Below are positions 34,020-43,067 of a DNA stretch of 64,000 bases, in pieces. Both the position numbers and the translations under genes were made by a program. The notes under the pieces were generated by a model that was not told the origin of the DNA, made no database searches, and was given only the letters and a program-made list of their open reading frames with translations. Position 1 is the stretch's first letter. Every line of letters starts with the position of its first letter. Origin of the DNA: Marinoscillum sp040222955 (lineage in GTDB: Bacteria > Bacteroidota > Bacteroidia > Cytophagales > Cyclobacteriaceae); contig NZ_JAVKCA010000008.1 in assembly GCF_040222955.1 (NCBI RefSeq), positions 186,001 to 250,000 of the forward strand, in the 5' to 3' direction.

Positions 34020-34841
34020 ATGACCCGGCAACAACTATTTGATAAGATCAAGGAAAAAGAATCTTTCCTGTGTGTAGGACTGGACACAGATCTGGAAAAA
34101 ATCCCCAAACACCTACACTCCCTGGAAGATCCCATCTTTGAATTCAATAAGCAAATCATAGATGCCACCTATCCGTATGCCATTGCATACAAGCCCAACC
34201 TCGCGTTTTATGAAGCCCTTGGCAGCAGAGGGCTGGCCTCCCTGGAGAAAACCATGGAATATATGCCTGAGGATGTATTTACCATAGCAGATGCCAAACG
34301 TGGTGACATTGGGAATACCTCCAACATGTACGCCAAAGCCTTTTTCGAAAACATGAATTTTGACTCAGTCACGGTAACCCCCTACATGGGCGAGGACTCA
34401 GTCACTCCCTATCTCAACTATTCCAGAAAGTGGGTCATCTTATTGGCAGCCACTTCCAACAGTGGCTCTTTCGACTTCCAGGAAGTGCTCATTGAAAACT
34501 CCAGCGAAAAACTCTACGAAAGGGTCATCCGCACAAGCGCCACCTGGAGCAATCCCAACAACATGATGTACGTAGTAGGAGCTACCAGGCCCGAATCACT
34601 TGTGGGCGTGCGGGCACTTGTCCCCGATCACTTCCTCCTGATACCGGGCGTAGGCGCCCAGGGTGGCAGTCTCTCACAGGTCTGTAAGTACGGAATGAAC
34701 AGACAGTGCGGGCTGATTGTAAACTCCTCCCGGGGCATTATCTATGCGGGAAACGGGGCGGATTTTGCGCAGCAGGCAGCTACAGCCGCCAAAGAAGTGC
34801 AGGTTCAGATGGCCGCTGAACTTCAGAAGCATTTTGGCTGA
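34020..34841 (+). CDS. pyrF: Orotidine 5'-phosphate decarboxylase
   Basis: This 273-residue enzyme converts OMP to UMP, the last step of de novo pyrimidine synthesis. It is of the longer bacterial group: FLCVGLDTDLEKIPKHL, then the active-site Lys in YAIAYKPNLAFYEALGSRG and the DxKRxD core in IADAKRGDIGNTSNMYAKAFF. The phosphate-binding loop is LLIPGVGAQGGSLSQV and VNSSRGIIYAG. It stands alone after a terminator, within 4 kb of pyrD; no other pyr genes are in the window. Confidence 0.95.
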   Translation: MTRQQLFDKIKEKESFLCVGLDTDLEKIPKHLHSLEDPIFEFNKQIIDATYPYAIAYKPNLAFYEALGSRGLASLEKTMEYMPEDVFTIADAKRGDIGNTSNMYAKAFFENMNFDSVTVTPYMGEDSVTPYLNYSRKWVILLAATSNSGSFDFQEVLIENSSEKLYERVIRTSATWSNPNNMMYVVGATRPESLVGVRALVPDHFLLIPGVGAQGGSLSQVCKYGMNRQCGLIVNSSRGIIYAGNGADFAQQAATAAKEVQVQMAAELQKHFG

Positions 34842-34899
34842 AAAGCGCTTACAAAAACCACAATAACAGTATATTAGGGTTCATCAATTACCGCCGCCT

Positions 34900-36171
34900 A
34901 TGGATGAATACTTTCTGCAGTTTCTCTGGAAATTTCAAAAATTCGCGTCAAAAGAGCTGGTTCTCTCCAATGGAAGCAGTTTGACCGTTTTCCAGACAGG
35001 CCATCAAAATCACGACTCTGGCCCTGATTTTCTGGAAGCCAAAATCAAAATAGATGACCTCACCTGGTCAGGCTCTGTGGAAATACATTACAAATCCTCT
35101 GACTGGAAGAGGCACAACCATCAAACTGACAGAGCCTATGAGAATGTCATCCTCCATGTGGTGTGGATCAACGATGGCGAAATTCTGATCGACCAAGAAC
35201 CGATACCCACTCTGGAAATGTCTCGGTATGTGTCCGCCAACCTGGAGCAGGAATACCGCAGGTATATCAACCAGCCAGAGGTGATCCGATGTGGTCCCGG
35301 CCTTAGCGACATTCCTCAAATCCAAGTCAGCGCAATGATCGATCGGGCGGTTGCCTCACGGCTGCAAGAGAAGAGTATACGCGTGCTGGAGACCCTTGAA
35401 CAACAGGGGGGCGACTGGGAAGAAACGGCCTACCAGACACTGGCTCGAGATTTTGGATTTAAAACCAATGCAGATGCCTTTCAGAAACTAGCGTCCTCGC
35501 TCCCCTACCACATTATTCGTAAGCATGCCGGCAAGGAATTGCAGGTATACGCTCTCGTTTTTGGAATGGCCGGTTTTCTGGAAGATCCTGTGGATGAGTA
35601 TCAGGAAAATTTGAGGAACGAGTTTGAATTCCTGTCCAAAAAATTTCAACTCCACCGAATGCTGGACAGACACCATTGGAAGCATTCCAAAATGCGACCT
35701 GCCAATTTTCCATCTGTAAGATTGAGCCAGTTTGCAGCCTTTCTCGCTCAGGAAAATCAACTACTGGCCAGCCTTCTGAATATTTCAGGGCTGAAAGAGG
35801 CAATTGGCTTTCTCCAAAAAAACCTCCCAGACTACTGGAAATCACATTTTGACTTTGGAAAAACCACCAACAAAAGTCCGAGAATAGGCACCAAATCCAT
35901 TGAAAACATCGTCATTAATTCGCTCGCTCCCGTTTTGGGTGCCTACTCTAAATACCTGGATGAAGTCGTCTATTTGGAGCGTGCCCAGCACATCCTGGAG
36001 CAACTGCCTCCGGAATCCAATCATGTCATCAAAAAATGGATAGATAAGGGGGTAACCCCTGGCAATGGAGCCGAGACTCAGGGGCTGATTTATCAATATC
36101 AATCGTTTTGTGTCCAGAAGAAATGCCTAAGGTGTAATATTGGGATGTCTATTCTTAACCCACCCAAATGA
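34900..36171 (+). CDS. DUF2851 family protein
   Basis: This is a 423-residue soluble protein of the DUF2851 family, widespread in Bacteroidota. The N-terminal part is the conserved core: MDEYFLQFLWKFQKF, HDSGPDFLEAKIKIDDLTWSGSVEIHYKSSDWKRHNH and YENVILHVVWINDGEI. The acidic and basic residues in this core look like a restriction-endonuclease-like fold (GPDFxxAxIxI...GxVEIHxKxSDW), as in PD-(D/E)XK proteins, but this is my own reading. The C-terminal end has Cys residues (CVQKKCLRCNIG) that could bind zinc. It overlaps the next gene by 4 bp. Confidence 0.85.
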   Translation: MDEYFLQFLWKFQKFASKELVLSNGSSLTVFQTGHQNHDSGPDFLEAKIKIDDLTWSGSVEIHYKSSDWKRHNHQTDRAYENVILHVVWINDGEILIDQEPIPTLEMSRYVSANLEQEYRRYINQPEVIRCGPGLSDIPQIQVSAMIDRAVASRLQEKSIRVLETLEQQGGDWEETAYQTLARDFGFKTNADAFQKLASSLPYHIIRKHAGKELQVYALVFGMAGFLEDPVDEYQENLRNEFEFLSKKFQLHRMLDRHHWKHSKMRPANFPSVRLSQFAAFLAQENQLLASLLNISGLKEAIGFLQKNLPDYWKSHFDFGKTTNKSPRIGTKSIENIVINSLAPVLGAYSKYLDEVVYLERAQHILEQLPPESNHVIKKWIDKGVTPGNGAETQGLIYQYQSFCVQKKCLRCNIGMSILNPPK

Positions 36172-37367
36172 TCCAGCTTCTGAGTCTTCTGTTTCTGGCT
36201 GGTCTGGCCTATTTCCTGCGATCCGGCGCTGAGCTCCGGGTGTTTTACTGGAGTGGTCTGGCCTTCAGAATGCTCTGTGGACTAGCACTTGGGTGGTACT
36301 ATCTCATTCATTTGGGCGCTGGCGACACAACCTATTTCCACGAACAGGCTACCACCCTTTTCCAGCTCTCCGGTGATTCCTTTTCAGAATACATTCATTC
36401 CCTCCTTACCGCACAGCACCCGGTCTATATGGGAGAGGCCAGAAATGAGTTTTTTATTAAAATCCTCAGCATTTTATACCTGATCACCGGAGGGAACTAC
36501 TGGATCAGTGGGCTTTACCTATCGTTTGCTGGATTTTACGGCAGCTGGTATCTCGTGTCCCGCATTCACCAGTACCATCCCGCATATGTTACAGCAGCCA
36601 TCGCCTCATTTCTCTTCCTGCCCACGGCCATGTTTTGGTCTTCCGGTGTACTCAAAGACCCCCTCATCAATGGAGCCCTGTGTATGCTGGCGGGGTTCTG
36701 TATCCGCTATTGGCACCACACCGCCAACAGACTCAGAGAATACTTCCTGGTCGGTGGTGGGTTGTTGATACTCTTTTACTTAAAATTCTATCTGGTGGCT
36801 GTTACCTCCATGGCTATGGGGATTTTGGCATGGGCCAAAGTACTGGATGCACTGGTACCCCGAAAGACTTTCAAGCTCCTCTTTACTTTGGGCGGCGCTA
36901 TTTTGATGGGGTTGCTGGTAACACAAGTCAATAAAAATCTTCATTTTGACCAATTACCTGAATCAGTGTATAACACTCACCAGGTGATTTACAATGATTC
37001 GGAACCCGACAAGACACTTCATTTTCCTGACCTGGAGCCTACCTATCCCAGTTTGATCATGCATTTACCCAAAGGACTTATTGCCGGGCTGTTCAGACCG
37101 TTCATTTGGGAAGTCAATGGGCCGTTGATCGTGGGGGGCCTCCAAAATCTCTTTTTTCTACTCCTGTTTTTCTACAGCCTCTTTCATGCCCATCGCTATC
37201 GATTCACCACATTGGTTTTGATCACAGTTGGCTTCATTACCATCCTGGCTACCTTTCTACCACTGGTATCTCCAAACCTGGGATCACTGGAACGCTACAA
37301 GGCGGCGTATCAGCCATTTCTGCTTTTTATTTTGCTCATCATTCCCAGCAAGAGATTCCTTTCTTAA
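36168..37367 (+). CDS. Polytopic membrane protein, possible GT-C glycosyltransferase
   Basis: This is a 399-residue inner-membrane protein with about nine to ten hydrophobic segments. A first extracytoplasmic loop carries LIHLGAGDTTYFHEQATT, where an acidic residue precedes Tyr-Phe-His; GT-C glycosyltransferases have a catalytic Asp in this position. The stretch LPTAMFWSSGVLKDPLINGALCMLAGF is shared with many Bacteroidota membrane proteins of glycan loci. The end is positively charged (FILLIIPSKRFLS). Coupled by a 4-bp overlap to the DUF2851 gene, and followed by a NeuD-type acyltransferase. The GT-C idea is inference; a polysaccharide polymerase is the main alternative. Confidence 0.55.
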   Translation: MIQLLSLLFLAGLAYFLRSGAELRVFYWSGLAFRMLCGLALGWYYLIHLGAGDTTYFHEQATTLFQLSGDSFSEYIHSLLTAQHPVYMGEARNEFFIKILSILYLITGGNYWISGLYLSFAGFYGSWYLVSRIHQYHPAYVTAAIASFLFLPTAMFWSSGVLKDPLINGALCMLAGFCIRYWHHTANRLREYFLVGGGLLILFYLKFYLVAVTSMAMGILAWAKVLDALVPRKTFKLLFTLGGAILMGLLVTQVNKNLHFDQLPESVYNTHQVIYNDSEPDKTLHFPDLEPTYPSLIMHLPKGLIAGLFRPFIWEVNGPLIVGGLQNLFFLLLFFYSLFHAHRYRFTTLVLITVGFITILATFLPLVSPNLGSLERYKAAYQPFLLFILLIIPSKRFLS

Positions 37368-37390
37368 GAATAGGCTTTTCGCTACCTTTG
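37360..37390 (+). promoter_or_regulatory. Promoter of the NeuD-like gene
   Basis: TTTC (37360-37363), a 19-bp spacer and TACCTTTG (37383-37390, perfect TAnnTTTG) precede the ATG at 37410 by 19 bp. The -33 part lies inside the last codons of the membrane-protein gene. Confidence 0.6.
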
Positions 37391-37409
37391 CAGCCTGATT
37401 TTCAGGACT

Positions 37410-38051
37410 ATGGAGAAACCAGTAATCATTTTCGGAGCAAAGGGTATCGGCAAGGCCGCATTAGAGATTTTCAAAAGCAACAGAGTGGTTGTGTATGGGT
37501 TTCTGGAGGATGATGCTGAAATGCACGGGCTGGAGATAGATGATGTGACCGTATTGGGCAAAACCGACGATCATGGCTTTATCAAATTGATCGGGCAGAA
37601 AACGGAGGCATTTGTGGCCACAGATGACAATGCCCTGCGCAAACGTCAGGTAAAAATGCTTATGGACACCCGCAAGGTGATGCCTACCAATGCCATTCAT
37701 GACGCTGCGATCATTTCTAATTCTGCAGTCATTGGACACGGCAACTTCATCAACGCCCGGGTTACCCTTGGCGCCAATGCGGTCATTGGCCAGCATTGCC
37801 TCATTCACTCGGGGGCCATCATCGAGCATGAGGTGAAAATGGGTGATTTTGTGCAAGTGGGCGCGGGCACCACCATCAACTCTGGTGTGGAGATCGCCAA
37901 TGAGGCCTTTATTGGCAGTGGCTCATTGATAGTTGCCGGAGTGAAAATCGGAAAAAAAGCACGAATAGGTGCCGGGTCAGTAGTCATTGCAGATGTTGCC
38001 GATGGTAAAACCGTCTTTGGCAACCCCGCAACTGTGATCGACTCAAAATAA
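37410..38051 (+). CDS. NeuD-type sugar O-acyltransferase (left-handed beta-helix)
   Basis: This is a 213-residue acyltransferase of the NeuD/PglD family. The N-terminal Rossmann-like part (KPVIIFGAKGIGKAALEIFKS) binds the sugar substrate, and the C-terminal part is a hexapeptide-repeat helix: NSAVIGHGNFINARVTLGANAVIGQHCLIHSGAIIEHE with the catalytic His region, then FIGSGSLIVAGVKIGKKARIGAGSVVIADV. Such enzymes acetylate sialic acid or UDP-bacillosamine-type sugars. It has its own promoter. Together with the preceding membrane protein it suggests a small glycan modification step (inference). Confidence 0.88.
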   Translation: MEKPVIIFGAKGIGKAALEIFKSNRVVVYGFLEDDAEMHGLEIDDVTVLGKTDDHGFIKLIGQKTEAFVATDDNALRKRQVKMLMDTRKVMPTNAIHDAAIISNSAVIGHGNFINARVTLGANAVIGQHCLIHSGAIIEHEVKMGDFVQVGAGTTINSGVEIANEAFIGSGSLIVAGVKIGKKARIGAGSVVIADVADGKTVFGNPATVIDSK

Positions 38052-38145
38052 TCTTTTTTAATGCCTTTTTGTGGCTCATTCGTTTAATTTGCTGTTTTAA
38101 AAAAATATTCCTTTTTCAAACACCTTGCCGAAACAAGGCTCAGTT

Positions 38146-39111
38146 ATGGAAGCAGAATACTTAAACCTACTTTACTATTGCTATTCGAGGATCGAGGATC
38201 CCGAATCATTCAGAGAGCAACATCACCTCAGATGCCTGGAACTCAACCTTAAGGGGCGAATCATTGTGGCCGAAGAAGGACTCAATGGTACCGTTTCGGG
38301 CCTGCGTGCGGATTGTGAGCAGTACATGAAAGATGTGCAATCAGATCCACGGTTTAGCCATGTGGAATTCAAAGTGGAGGTCGTGCCTGACCACACTTTC
38401 ACCAAACTTCATGTAAGGGTCAAACCAGAGATCGTGCATGCCAGCTTACCGGACATAGACCCTACCAAACGAACCGGTGCCTATGTGGAGCCTGAAGAAT
38501 TCAGAAAAATCCTGAAAGAACAGCCCCAGGACACAGTCATTCTGGATGTGCGCTCAAACTATGAGCACGAAGTGGGCAAGTTCAAAAATGCCATTACGCT
38601 GGACATTGAAAATTTCAGAGACTTCCCTGAGAAGGTCAAGGAACTGGAATCGCTCAAAGACAAAAAAGTGATCACCTACTGTACCGGTGGTATCAAATGC
38701 GAGAAGGCCAGTGCCTACCTGCTGGAGCAGGGCTTTAAAGACGTGCATCAGCTCCATGGCGGCATCATCAAATATGGTATCGAAGCTGAGGGGGAGGATT
38801 TCGAAGGGAAATGCTATGTTTTTGACAATCGCATCGTCAAAGACCTCAATAAGGTGAATCCAAAAGTCATTTCCAGATGCTACGTGACCGGAGTACCGAG
38901 TGACCGAATGGTCAACTGTGCCAATCCACACTGCAACAAGCACATACCGATGAGTGAAGAGGGCGCCCTTGTTTACAATGGCTGCTGCTCTGAGGAATGT
39001 TCTAAAAACCCGGATGTGAGACCTTATGACGGCACAGGGTTTTACCAAAAGGAAATGAATGGATATAACCCCTACCGGGGCCTAAAGCGCCAAAAAGACA
39101 CCAGCTCATAA
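38146..39111 (+). CDS. trhO: tRNA uridine(34) hydroxylase TrhO (rhodanese family)
   Basis: This is a 321-residue enzyme of the YceA/TrhO family, which makes 5-hydroxyuridine at position 34 of tRNA with O2. The N-terminal acylphosphatase-like part has LNLLYYCYSRIEDPESFREQH and GRIIVAEEGLNGTVSG. The rhodanese domain (about 125-220) has VILDVRSNYEHEVGKFKNA and the active-site cysteine in VITYCTGGIKCEKASAYLLEQGF. A C-terminal part with paired cysteines (CYVTGVPSDRMVNCANPHCNKH and CCSEEC) could bind zinc. I start at the ATG at 38146; a TTG 21 bp upstream is less likely. The nucleoside phosphorylase gene follows 21 bp on. Confidence 0.93.
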   Translation: MEAEYLNLLYYCYSRIEDPESFREQHHLRCLELNLKGRIIVAEEGLNGTVSGLRADCEQYMKDVQSDPRFSHVEFKVEVVPDHTFTKLHVRVKPEIVHASLPDIDPTKRTGAYVEPEEFRKILKEQPQDTVILDVRSNYEHEVGKFKNAITLDIENFRDFPEKVKELESLKDKKVITYCTGGIKCEKASAYLLEQGFKDVHQLHGGIIKYGIEAEGEDFEGKCYVFDNRIVKDLNKVNPKVISRCYVTGVPSDRMVNCANPHCNKHIPMSEEGALVYNGCCSEECSKNPDVRPYDGTGFYQKEMNGYNPYRGLKRQKDTSS

Positions 39112-39132
39112 CATCATAGAAAAATACTCCCT

Positions 39133-39990
39133 ATGGCCAAATTTTCTGAAACAGACCTCATCATCAATCCGGATGGGAGTATTTATCACCTCAACTTAAA
39201 GCCTGAGAACGTTTCTGATAAAATCATCACGGTGGGCGACCCCAGCAGGGTTCATCGTGTATCGCGTCATTTCGATAAGATAGAGTTTGAAATGAACAAG
39301 CGTGAGTTCATCACTCATACGGGCACCTATAAAGGCAAAAGACTCACCGTCATCAGTACCGGAATGGGGACGGACAATGTGGAGATCCTGATGAATGAGC
39401 TGGATGCTGTATTCAATATTAACCTGAAGACCAGAGAGCCGAAACCCAACCCGACTCGCCTGAAAATCATCCGGATTGGCACATCGGCCAGTATACAGAA
39501 TGACATCCGCCTGGGCAGCCACGTCATGAGTGAGTATGGCATAGGCATGGATCCAATGGTTCATTTCTATCAATTGGAAATGAAGGGCCTGGAATTGGAG
39601 GTGAGTCAGGGTCTACAGAAAGAAATCGGACTGCCCTATATGCCCTATTGTGTGCGTGGTTCGGACGAACTGATCGAGCAATTCAGGGATAAAACCATAC
39701 TGGGCAACACCGTAACCTGCCATGGGTTTTACGCCCCCCAAGGTCGATCGCTCAGATTGCCTATCCGTTACCCTGACCTGGTGGACAAACTCAACTATTT
39801 TCATGTGGGTAATTTCTGGCTAACCAACCTTGAAATGGAAACAGCAGGCTACTACGCCCTGGCCAAACTTCTGGGTCACGAAATGATCAGCATGAATGCC
39901 ATCATTGCCAACAGAATCAGAAACAAGTTCTCCAAAGACCCCAACAAAGTGGTGGATTCCCTGATCAAAAAGGTGCTGGAAACTATCTAA
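39133..39990 (+). CDS. Nucleoside phosphorylase (uridine phosphorylase-like)
   Basis: This is a 285-residue enzyme of the NP-I family, which splits nucleosides with phosphate for salvage. Motifs: KIITVGDPSRVHRVSRHF (phosphate loop), TVISTGMGTDNVEILMNEL, and LKIIRIGTSASIQNDIRLG. The segment NFWLTNLEMETAGYYALAKLLGHE carries the MEM-like ribose-binding motif (LEMET). The sequence is nearest to uridine phosphorylases, but purine use cannot be excluded. It is 21 bp behind trhO, likely co-transcribed, and convergent with the small coiled-coil gene (3 bp gap). Confidence 0.88.
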   Translation: MAKFSETDLIINPDGSIYHLNLKPENVSDKIITVGDPSRVHRVSRHFDKIEFEMNKREFITHTGTYKGKRLTVISTGMGTDNVEILMNELDAVFNINLKTREPKPNPTRLKIIRIGTSASIQNDIRLGSHVMSEYGIGMDPMVHFYQLEMKGLELEVSQGLQKEIGLPYMPYCVRGSDELIEQFRDKTILGNTVTCHGFYAPQGRSLRLPIRYPDLVDKLNYFHVGNFWLTNLEMETAGYYALAKLLGHEMISMNAIIANRIRNKFSKDPNKVVDSLIKKVLETI

Positions 39991-39993
39991 GAA

Positions 39994-40284
39994 CTACTTC
40001 TTGGCGGAGTTGTCCTTGAACATCGCCTCAATGGCTTTTTTCAATTCCTGAACGGCGCTGGACAAATGAGACTTGGCATCCTGCCATTTGCCTTCATTCT
40101 TCCCTTTGTAGCTCTCAAAATCCTCCTCCAACTTCTCTTTTTTCTTCTTCAGCTCCTTGATTTTTTTCTCCACATCCTCACGCACATCACCACTGGCACT
40201 TTTGGTTTCCACAATGAGCTGATCAATCTTTTTGCCGAGTTCGGCTAATATTTTCTCTACTTGTCCTTTAGTGTCGTTTGCCAT
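39994..40284 (-). CDS. Small coiled-coil protein
   Basis: This is a 96-residue, highly charged helical protein with no membrane segment. Heptad-like patterns run from about residue 8 to 90 (ILAELGKKIDQLIVETKS, then VEKKIKELKKKKEKLEEDFESYKG and LSSAVQELKKAIEAMF). I choose the ATG at 40284 (MANDTKGQVEKI); the frame runs 37 codons further upstream but would overlap the divergent sensor kinase gene and has an unlikely N-terminus. No family name. Its divergent placement to the two-component system gives no clear function. Confidence 0.7.
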   Translation of the reverse strand: MANDTKGQVEKILAELGKKIDQLIVETKSASGDVREDVEKKIKELKKKKEKLEEDFESYKGKNEGKWQDAKSHLSSAVQELKKAIEAMFKDNSAKK

Positions 40285-40379
40285 TGGTTTGTTATCTGGT
40301 TCGTTAAGGAAATTAAAGATAAGGGCAATTATTTCCAACCATTGAGTTATACATTTATATCTTAGGCACTTTAGACCCC

Positions 40380-41945
40380 ATGAAATCCGCTGCAAACAGG
40401 CTCATCATCACTGTCATTGGCACCATTCTGCTGCCTATCATCATGTACACCGTATATGAAATCTCATCCATCACCGAAGATGAAGAGGTCATTGAAAAAG
40501 TATACCACGACCAGCTCAATGCCATTATATTCTCTGTGAATCAGTTTTCTGACGACAATCTCAGCAGTATTCTCAATAAGCTGGAAGACAATCTGAGCGA
40601 CTCACTCACCCTCTCAGCAGCCGAGCCTTTCCTGGCATTCAGCAATTTTAAGGTTTTACTCTTCAAAGCGGCAGATTCCTCTCAGGCCAGTGCGGTGGTA
40701 CTAAATGATCGGCTCAAACGAAGAAACTGGCTGGCACTGCAAGACTCCCTCCTGGCGGCCAACCCTGAACTGAGCGAGCAGCTCCTCAGGTACAAGGCCG
40801 GAGGCTATCGCAAAATAGAACCCAGGGGTACCATCACACTGGATGGCGAAAACCTACAAATCATCAGAGCAATACTGGATACCAAAATGGGTGAGATCCA
40901 CTTCACTGGCCTGCTGAGCATCGAAGGATTCGCCAATAATGTGCTTGCACCAAAACTCCAGCAAATAGCAGAGGGCGAGTTGGTCATTACCTTGAGCTAT
41001 GCAGCCACCAACCAGCTCGTATATCTGACAGACTCCCTTTCCAATGAAGTGATCTTAAGGAAAACCATGTGGTTATTTCCTGACCTGGAAGTGGGAATTA
41101 GCTCCAGCAGCAAAACGGTCAAGCAGCTGGTGGAGGAGCGCATGTACTATAACCTGGGCTCCTCTCTCCTGCTCATCACACTGCTCATCTTTGGCTTCAC
41201 CCTGGTGGTCAGAAACTTCAGAAGAGAAATGAATCTGGCTCAGACCAAATCTGATTTTGTCTCAAATGTTTCACACGAGCTCAGAACACCCCTTTCGCTC
41301 ATCAGTATGTTTGCCGAAACATTGTTTTTGGATCGGGTACCTAGTCCAGAAAAGCGTAAAGAATACGAAGAAATTATCCTGAAGGAGACCAACCGCCTCA
41401 CCAACATCGTCAATAAGATTCTGAATTTCTCACAGATAGAAGCCAACAAACGCATCTATACACCCACCCGTACCGACATCAATGAACTGCTTCGGGAGGT
41501 CATCCATGACTATGCCTATCACATCGAAAAGAACGGATTTACGTATAGTTGTGAGCTCACCGAGCTACTTCCGCATCCTCTGGTGGATCGGGAAGGCCTC
41601 TATGAGGCAATGGTCAATCTGGTGGACAATGCCATCAAATACAGTGACCAGGAAAAAACCCTGGTATTCAGAACCGGACAAAAGGGACAGGCGGTGTATT
41701 TAGAGGTGGAGGATCGGGGCATTGGAATAGCCGCGGACAAAGTGAAGCAGATCTTTGAGAAGTTTTACCGGGTAACGGACGGCAACGTGTACACCACACA
41801 GGGTGCCGGGCTTGGGCTGGCACTGGTCAGCCACATCATGGATGCGCACCAGGGAGACATTGAAGTAGAGAGTGCACCCGGCAAAGGCAGTACGTTTAGA
41901 TTAGTATTTTATCTTGAAAATCATGGCGAAAATATTAGTAGTTGA
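40380..41945 (+). CDS. Sensor histidine kinase
   Basis: This is a 521-residue membrane histidine kinase. Membrane segment 1 is at about 8-27 and segment 2 at 259-279, bracketing a 230-residue periplasmic sensor region. No HAMP or PAS domain is obvious. The H box is SDFVSNVSHELRTPLSLI with the phospho-accepting H299; the ATPase has N box MVNLVDNAIKYS, G1 VEDRGIGIA, F box FEKFYRV and G2 GAGLGLALV. This looks like the PhoR/ResE-type group. Its last 23 bp overlap the response regulator gene. The signal is unknown; the periplasmic domain has no recognised motif. Confidence 0.93.
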   Translation: MKSAANRLIITVIGTILLPIIMYTVYEISSITEDEEVIEKVYHDQLNAIIFSVNQFSDDNLSSILNKLEDNLSDSLTLSAAEPFLAFSNFKVLLFKAADSSQASAVVLNDRLKRRNWLALQDSLLAANPELSEQLLRYKAGGYRKIEPRGTITLDGENLQIIRAILDTKMGEIHFTGLLSIEGFANNVLAPKLQQIAEGELVITLSYAATNQLVYLTDSLSNEVILRKTMWLFPDLEVGISSSSKTVKQLVEERMYYNLGSSLLLITLLIFGFTLVVRNFRREMNLAQTKSDFVSNVSHELRTPLSLISMFAETLFLDRVPSPEKRKEYEEIILKETNRLTNIVNKILNFSQIEANKRIYTPTRTDINELLREVIHDYAYHIEKNGFTYSCELTELLPHPLVDREGLYEAMVNLVDNAIKYSDQEKTLVFRTGQKGQAVYLEVEDRGIGIAADKVKQIFEKFYRVTDGNVYTTQGAGLGLALVSHIMDAHQGDIEVESAPGKGSTFRLVFYLENHGENISS

Positions 41946-42621
41946 GGACGAACCCAACCTCAGAATTGGCCTGAAGGACAATCTGGAGTATGAACAATTT
42001 GAGGTGGCATTGGCCAGGGATGGCCAGGAAGCATTGAACCACCTGGATGGAGACACGTTTGATCTTATCCTGCTGGATGTGATGATGCCCAAAATGTCTG
42101 GTTTTGACGTGTGCAAGACCGCCAGAAAAAACGGTGTAACCACTCCAATCATATTTTTGACTGCCAAGGGTGAAGAAATAGACAAAGTGCTGGGTCTGGA
42201 ACTGGGTGCAGATGATTACATCACCAAACCTTTCAGTGTCCGGGAATTAATCGCCAGGGTAAAAGCGGTTTTGCGCCGGGCACCAGGTGCGACAATCCCG
42301 GAGAAAGAAGCATTGCCTGAGCAGTTGCAGATCGGTTGTCTCACGGTGGACTTCACCCACTATGAAGCTCAGCATAGCACACAGGGCAAAGTGAAAATGT
42401 CACATAAGGAATTTGAGGTACTGCTATATCTTTATCAGCACAAAAATGAGATTGTAAGCAGATACCAGCTTCTGGAGGATGTCTGGGGCTATGACACCCA
42501 GCCCACTACGCGTACGGTGGATAATTTTATTTTGAAGCTGAGGCAAAAAACAGAACTCAACCCCAATGATCCCAAACACATTCTGACCGTGCATGGAGCA
42601 GGTTACAAAATGCTTATTTGA
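41923..42621 (+). CDS. OmpR/PhoB-family response regulator
   Basis: This is a 232-residue regulator with a receiver domain (1-118) and an OmpR-type winged helix. The phospho-acceptor is D52 in LILLDVMMPKMSG, with the acidic pair in VVEDE, T80 (FLTAKG) and K102 (YITKPFS). The DNA-binding half contains VKMSHKEFEVLLYLYQHKNEIVSRYQLLEDVWGYD and the recognition helix region PTTRTVDNFILKLRQKTE. I start at the ATG at 41923 (MAKILVVEDE), within the last codons of the kinase. OmpR-type proteins bind phased direct repeats; two such repeat arrays lie 1.9 and 2.6 kb downstream, although no link is proven. Confidence 0.93.
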   Translation: MAKILVVEDEPNLRIGLKDNLEYEQFEVALARDGQEALNHLDGDTFDLILLDVMMPKMSGFDVCKTARKNGVTTPIIFLTAKGEEIDKVLGLELGADDYITKPFSVRELIARVKAVLRRAPGATIPEKEALPEQLQIGCLTVDFTHYEAQHSTQGKVKMSHKEFEVLLYLYQHKNEIVSRYQLLEDVWGYDTQPTTRTVDNFILKLRQKTELNPNDPKHILTVHGAGYKMLI

Positions 42622-42673
42622 GATGGAAGGAGGCCTATTTTACAAAAAAACAAAAATGTTGAAGTAGGGAACT

Positions 42674-42703
42674 TTTGATTTTATAAAACGTCTATTACCT
42701 TTC
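42674..42703 (+). promoter_or_regulatory. Promoter of the acidic-protein/SOD-like unit
   Basis: TTTG (42674-42677), an 18-bp spacer and TACCTTTC (42696-42703) match the -33/-7 consensus in all but one base. The ATG at 42720 follows 16 bp later. Confidence 0.5.
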
Positions 42704-42719
42704 GACCAAAATTCGAACA

Positions 42720-43067
42720 ATGCAACCTTCTAAACCACGTGTAATTAAAGATTTTGAAAAGTTAGATGAGAATCTGCAGGAGCAGATCAAGCTTGCCTAC
42801 CCTTATGGGTTTTATGACTCTTTGATTCATTTCTACAACAAGGACGGTAAGAAGGTGTCGGCTTTGCCGTTTGAAACCGACGACAGGTATTACATGGTGC
42901 GTATGACCGTGGCAGAAGCCAAAGCCATCATTGAAGACGATGAGGATTTTGATGACGATGGCAACCTGAAGGACGAGATCAAGGATGACTATGAGAGCAA
43001 ATACTCGGATGTAAGCTACATGAGCGACTATATCTCGGATGACGAGCCCTCGGATGACGATGATTAA
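42720..43067 (+). CDS. Conserved hypothetical protein with Asp-rich tail
   Basis: This is a 115-residue soluble protein. The N-terminal 75 residues form a small conserved-looking unit (IKDFEKLDENLQEQIKLAYPYGF, then FYNKDGKKVSALPFETDDRYYMVRM), while the C-terminus is strongly acidic (EDDEDFDDDGNLKDE, ending SDDEPSDDDD). No known function. Homologues of this kind are common in Bacteroidota as far as I recall. It lies at the head of a unit with the SOD-like lipoprotein, overlapping it by 8 bp. Confidence 0.75.
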   Translation: MQPSKPRVIKDFEKLDENLQEQIKLAYPYGFYDSLIHFYNKDGKKVSALPFETDDRYYMVRMTVAEAKAIIEDDEDFDDDGNLKDEIKDDYESKYSDVSYMSDYISDDEPSDDDD

